A program made the position numbers and the translations under genes. A model generated the notes under the pieces. That model had not been told where the DNA came from, did no database searches, and was given only the letters and a program-made list of their open reading frames with translations. Positions 61,398-64,000 of a stretch of 64,000 nucleotides of DNA are shown here, one piece after another. The stretch lies in NCBI RefSeq assembly GCF_910594985.1, contig NZ_CAJVCE010000011.1:182192-246191 (forward strand), written 5' to 3'. This DNA is from Paenibacillus allorhizosphaerae (GTDB lineage: Bacteria; Bacillota; Bacilli; Paenibacillales; NBRC-103111). Position 1 is the stretch's first letter. Each line of letters begins with the position of its first letter.

Positions 61398-61715
61398 GAC
61401 GAACCCGCGGATGGAGACATCGCGGGTTATTGCGCGTTTATTAAAGTTTCGATTTTACCCCAAACTTGGGACGAAGCTCATTTTTATCAAGCTCTTCCGA
61501 ATTCCTAAGGGAACCGCGGAACATCGTAAGGGAAACCGAGTTTTTTTATAGTTCGTGCCGCCTTCTGAGGGGAAAACGCGAAATTTTCTGAATTCCCGGC
61601 GAAATTCAAGGTCTGTGCGGCAGGAATATTAAATATTTATGTAGTATAATGTATATAGAGCAAGAGAATAAGGCTGAAGCTTCAAGGTTCGAAAAAAATG
61701 AATCGAGGGATTTTT
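61398..61715 (+). other. Intergenic region after ysxC
   Basis: This 318-bp stretch has a weak hairpin (AACCCGCG with CGCGGGTT, 61402-61428) as a possible terminator of ysxC. A TATAAT at 61645-61650 lies 66 bp before the next gene without a clear -35. Nothing else is recognised. Confidence 0.45.
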
Positions 61716-62303
61716 ATGGCAATGAGGTTAGCGACTGAATATGTCAAAACCTGCCTGCAATTAACGGAGGCCGAGATGGCCGTGTTTACGCAAATGTTCG
61801 TCGACCATGAGGCCTCTCTGCAAGTGAAAGTGTTTGAAAACGGGAATCAGGAAATCGGTTTTCGGAGCGAGTCCGGCCAAGAAATCGCCCTCTCGTTCGA
61901 AAAACAAGCAAATCTGTACGTATGCCAAGGAACATGCCGCTTAACCGACAACAAGCTTGTCAACTTGATGCGCAAAGCAGTCTCCACATTCAAAGGAGAT
62001 GCCGTCGTGCATCGCATCTATTCGGCCTATACGATGGTTTACACGTACAAACAAGGAACCGTAGTGAAGATCGTGGAACATTCCGATGCCGGAGACAAGG
62101 TTGTGTTTGAGTACAAAAACACGATCGGCCAGCTCGAGCAAATGTTCCATAAGAACGAAGTGGAGCAAGAAATTAACCGCATCAAAGCGCAAGTGAATTC
62201 CTTGCTCGATTTGAGAAATGCTATGCAAGAACCCGCCATAAGCGAACAAATCGACGAGCGGCTGCAGAAGCTGACGCATCGGTTGTTTGTACTCGAAGCT
62301 TAA
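61716..62303 (+). CDS. Conserved-looking protein of unknown function
   Basis: The 195-residue soluble protein is not recognised. Its first about 125 residues look like a mixed alpha-beta domain (LQVKVFENGNQEIGFRSESG, ANLYVCQGTCRLTDNKLVNL, VYTYKQGTVVKIVEHSD). A long C-terminal helix or coiled coil follows (QLEQMFHKNEVEQEINRIKA). ATG 61716 follows GAGGGA; an ATG at 61698 is the alternative. It lies between ysxC and speD, in its own transcript, with a terminator after it. Confidence 0.65.
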   Translation: MAMRLATEYVKTCLQLTEAEMAVFTQMFVDHEASLQVKVFENGNQEIGFRSESGQEIALSFEKQANLYVCQGTCRLTDNKLVNLMRKAVSTFKGDAVVHRIYSAYTMVYTYKQGTVVKIVEHSDAGDKVVFEYKNTIGQLEQMFHKNEVEQEINRIKAQVNSLLDLRNAMQEPAISEQIDERLQKLTHRLFVLEA

Positions 62304-62698
62304 TATATATTGTATACTTGGCGTAAAGAGCTTGCCCGACTTCTGCTGTAGAAGCGAGGCAAGCTTTTTTGTGTGTATTTTTATGCGAGGGTATGCATGT
62401 GGCGATCGGACAAAACCGTTCATTTTTATAGCACCACGCATACACATTAGACAAGTGTTTTACATATTTTGTTGTTGTGCTGCTGCCCTTGGGAGGAAAC
62501 GATTGCCTGCCCAAAAAAAACTGTTGCATTTCTGTTCAATAGATGTTATTTTTAATCTCGTTGAAAACAAAATAGGAACCAGGATTCACTCAGGACATTG
62601 TATGTTGCGAGAGATTATTCCCTCGAGAAGTGAATGACGTAGGTCCTAGCGGATGAAATTTTCAAAACATTTTATTCCTAGGAAGGGGGAACCGAAAG
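62304..62698 (+). other. Long intergenic region upstream of speD
   Basis: This 395-bp stretch has the terminator at 62328-62370 and a second, bulged hairpin at 62391-62443 (GTATGC-AT-GTGG with CCACGCATAC, inner CGG/CCG). TCCTAG at 62644 faces CTAGGA at 62680 just before the speD ribosome binding site. No clear -10/-35 and no further gene. Confidence 0.5.
62328..62370 (+). terminator. Terminator after the unknown gene at 61716
   Basis: AGCTTGCC, then GACTTC, pairs with GAAGC and GGCAAGCT, followed by TTTTTT. Confidence 0.85.
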
Positions 62699-63100
62699 AT
62701 GGAATACTCAACTTTCGGAAGACACGTAGCTGTAGACACTTGGGGAGTCGACTTTGATCTTCTCAACAATGCAGAATGGTTACAAGCGCAAATGGTAGAA
62801 GCTGCTGAGGTTTGTGGAGCAACGGTATTGTCTGTGCAGTCCAAGCAATTCGAACCACAAGGAGCAACAGTATTGGTGCTTCTTTCGGAAAGTCATCTCT
62901 CCATTCATACGTATCCTGAGAAAGGCTTTGCGGCGCTCGACTGCTATACTTGCGGCGAAACGGTGGACCCTCAACTGGCAATCGAACATATGCTGTCCGT
63001 GTTGAAGCCGGAGGTTACGCATGCGAAGAAACTGGTTCGCGGTATGGGTGAATTGCAAGTGGAATCGCCGGTATTGAAGCAAGCTCAATTAGTAAAATAA
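62699..63100 (+). CDS. speD: S-adenosylmethionine decarboxylase proenzyme
   Basis: This polyamine enzyme provides the aminopropyl donor for spermidine. The 133-residue proenzyme self-cleaves between Glu64 and Ser65 in LLSESHLSIHTYPE, leaving a pyruvoyl group. His70 and Cys85 (DCYTCG) are the processing and proton-donor residues. Length fits the small bacterial SpeD/SpeH form. ATG 62699 follows GGAAGGGGG. Spermidine synthase is not adjacent in this window. A terminator follows. Confidence 0.95.
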   Translation: MEYSTFGRHVAVDTWGVDFDLLNNAEWLQAQMVEAAEVCGATVLSVQSKQFEPQGATVLVLLSESHLSIHTYPEKGFAALDCYTCGETVDPQLAIEHMLSVLKPEVTHAKKLVRGMGELQVESPVLKQAQLVK

Positions 63101-63118
63101 CAATAGCTAATATATGAT

Positions 63119-63150
63119 AGCCACGGAGAAATCCGTGGTTATTTCTTTTG
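63119..63150 (+). terminator. Terminator after speD
   Basis: AGCCACGGA pairs with TCCGTGGTT, followed by ATTTCTTTTG. Confidence 0.75.
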
Positions 63151-63206
63151 TTCGCCCCCCATACAATCTCAACGTAGGGCTTGTATCGGATAAGGGGGGC
63201 TGACGC

Positions 63207-63737
63207 ATGAGGAAGCTGAAGAAGAAACTGTGGATCTATGGGATCGTGGCGATATTGATCGGATGGCCCTTGGTTCAGATGATCGGGATGCTGACGCACG
63301 AGAAGCCGCAGGAAAAAGCGGAGAAGCTGCTTTATCAAGTTTCTTTCTTTCAAATGGAGCTGCTCGGCAGCTATTTGACGGAGAGCGCAAAAGCAACCAA
63401 TACCGGGGCCTTAAATGCGCTTCGGCAGGCCGTCTATTCCGCTCAATTCGTGCATCAGCACCTGACGATGGCCTACGGCTCAAACGAGCTATCGAAGCTG
63501 GAGTCGTTATCGCAGCTATTGCAATACATGATGCGCCTCCAAATCGGCGCGAGCCGCCCGTTAAAATCGGATGAACAGCAGTTGTTCATGGATATCAATA
63601 TGCAGTTTGCCGACATCTACGACGCTTACAGCAAGCTGATGTCGTCCCGCGGCGACGTCGTCGGCTCACAGAACGACCGGCTCGTAAAAGCCGATAAAGC
63701 GATCTCCGATTTGCTGAGGAAGAAGCTATTGCAGTAG
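63207..63737 (+). CDS. Membrane-anchored helical protein of unknown function
   Basis: The 176-residue protein has a basic N-terminus (RKLKKKLW), one membrane helix (about 10-28, YGIVAILIGWPLVQMIGML) and an all-helical outer domain (YQVSFFQMELLGSYLTESAK, SLSQLLQYMMRLQI). It is probably a single-pass protein facing outward. ATG 63207 has AAGGGGGG upstream. Family not recognised. Confidence 0.65.
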   Translation: MRKLKKKLWIYGIVAILIGWPLVQMIGMLTHEKPQEKAEKLLYQVSFFQMELLGSYLTESAKATNTGALNALRQAVYSAQFVHQHLTMAYGSNELSKLESLSQLLQYMMRLQIGASRPLKSDEQQLFMDINMQFADIYDAYSKLMSSRGDVVGSQNDRLVKADKAISDLLRKKLLQ

Positions 63738-64000
63738 GGTATATTCTCGCGTATTTCGGCGGAAAATAAGGGAAATGGAAGAGAATGACTGTTGCATTCG
63801 TCCGTTCGTGATCCTGGTCACACCACGGTTCGTGAGCATATGGTATGGTAGTAAGGAAGCGGATAGTGAAGATGAAGTTTGCTGGGCCGCTCCCATACCG
63901 CAGCAGTAATTCACAGCACGGGCCGGGGTGCAGGGGGCGACGAGCCCCATGGGGGCCTTAATGCTTCCGATGCTGGTTTTGCTAAAGCAAAACCTTTAGG
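63738..64000 (+). other. Right-end region without a recognised gene
   Basis: In these 263 bp only short ORFs occur; a 29-codon one at 63871 lacks a convincing ribosome binding site. A palindrome GGTTTTGCT-AA-AGCAAAACC lies at 63975-63994. No other signal is seen. Confidence 0.4.

Noticed and set aside
63871..63960. 29-codon ORF at the right end
   Set aside because: Weak ribosome binding site and low-complexity product; no support.

Overview
The window looks like a chromosome segment of a spore-forming Firmicute of the Paenibacillaceae (Paenibacillus or a close relative). Supporting signs are many sporulation genes (cotS-like, gerE, gerM, cwlD, lonB, a Ger(x)C protein), YheC/YheD and GT-D fold proteins, Gram-positive ribosome binding sites, frequent TTG and GTG starts, and the orders gerM-rph-rdgB and tig-clpP-clpX-lonB-lonA-ysxC. 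I see no tRNA, rRNA, CRISPR array or phage structural gene.

Layout. 1-8.9 kb: a surface/spore sugar cluster with a GT4-GT2 fusion (cut by the window edge), a CotS-type kinase-like protein, two extremely Lys/Arg-rich glycosyltransferases, a GT-D protein, UDP-glucose dehydrogenase, a nucleotide-sugar epimerase and an ATP-grasp YheC/YheD protein. 9.0-10.0 kb: three small helical proteins of unknown role in one operon. 10.2-15.5 kb: fabH behind a FapR-type operator, a NarL-type two-component pair, a YcnI-like copper-binding protein, a PG-binding/CAP protein and a DedA protein.

15.7-24.6 kb: the most remarkable region. gerE, the late mother-cell sporulation regulator, is split after codon 51. Its last 22 codons lie 8,651 bp downstream. 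The insert carries a sugar ABC transporter, a YesN/YesM-type two-component system, a 56-residue basic protein and a large serine recombinase whose stop codon touches the right junction. Both junctions share a 12-bp core, and joining the element ends recreates a site with perfect 11-bp inverted arms. Precise excision would restore a 73-residue GerE, so this looks like a skin-type developmental intervening element carrying metabolic instead of phage cargo.

24.6-26.5 kb: a cold-shock island with two csp genes, each behind a terminator-like structured leader, two small unknown proteins and a YdjO-like protein. 26.5-32.5 kb: a ZTP riboswitch controlling a FolD-cyclodeaminase fusion, then glpP, glpD and glpK. 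32.5-41.4 kb: a frameshifted DUF2071 gene, two tandem DndB-like DGQHR proteins without other dnd genes, a ROK regulator, a methyltransferase, an MBL-fold hydrolase, an orphan Ger(x)C lipoprotein and another lipoprotein. 41.4-47.7 kb: GGDEF protein-pgpA, gerM-rph-rdgB and asnB. 47.9-63.7 kb: a small unknown gene and a YsoA-like protein, then the proteostasis block (tig, clpP, clpX, ispG, a divergent polysaccharide deacetylase, cwlD, lonB, lonA), a 62-bp tandem repeat, ysxC, an unknown gene, speD and a membrane-anchored unknown protein.

All calls come from reading the sequence. No database search was run, so family names rest on motif recognition and starts on ribosome-binding-site spacing.
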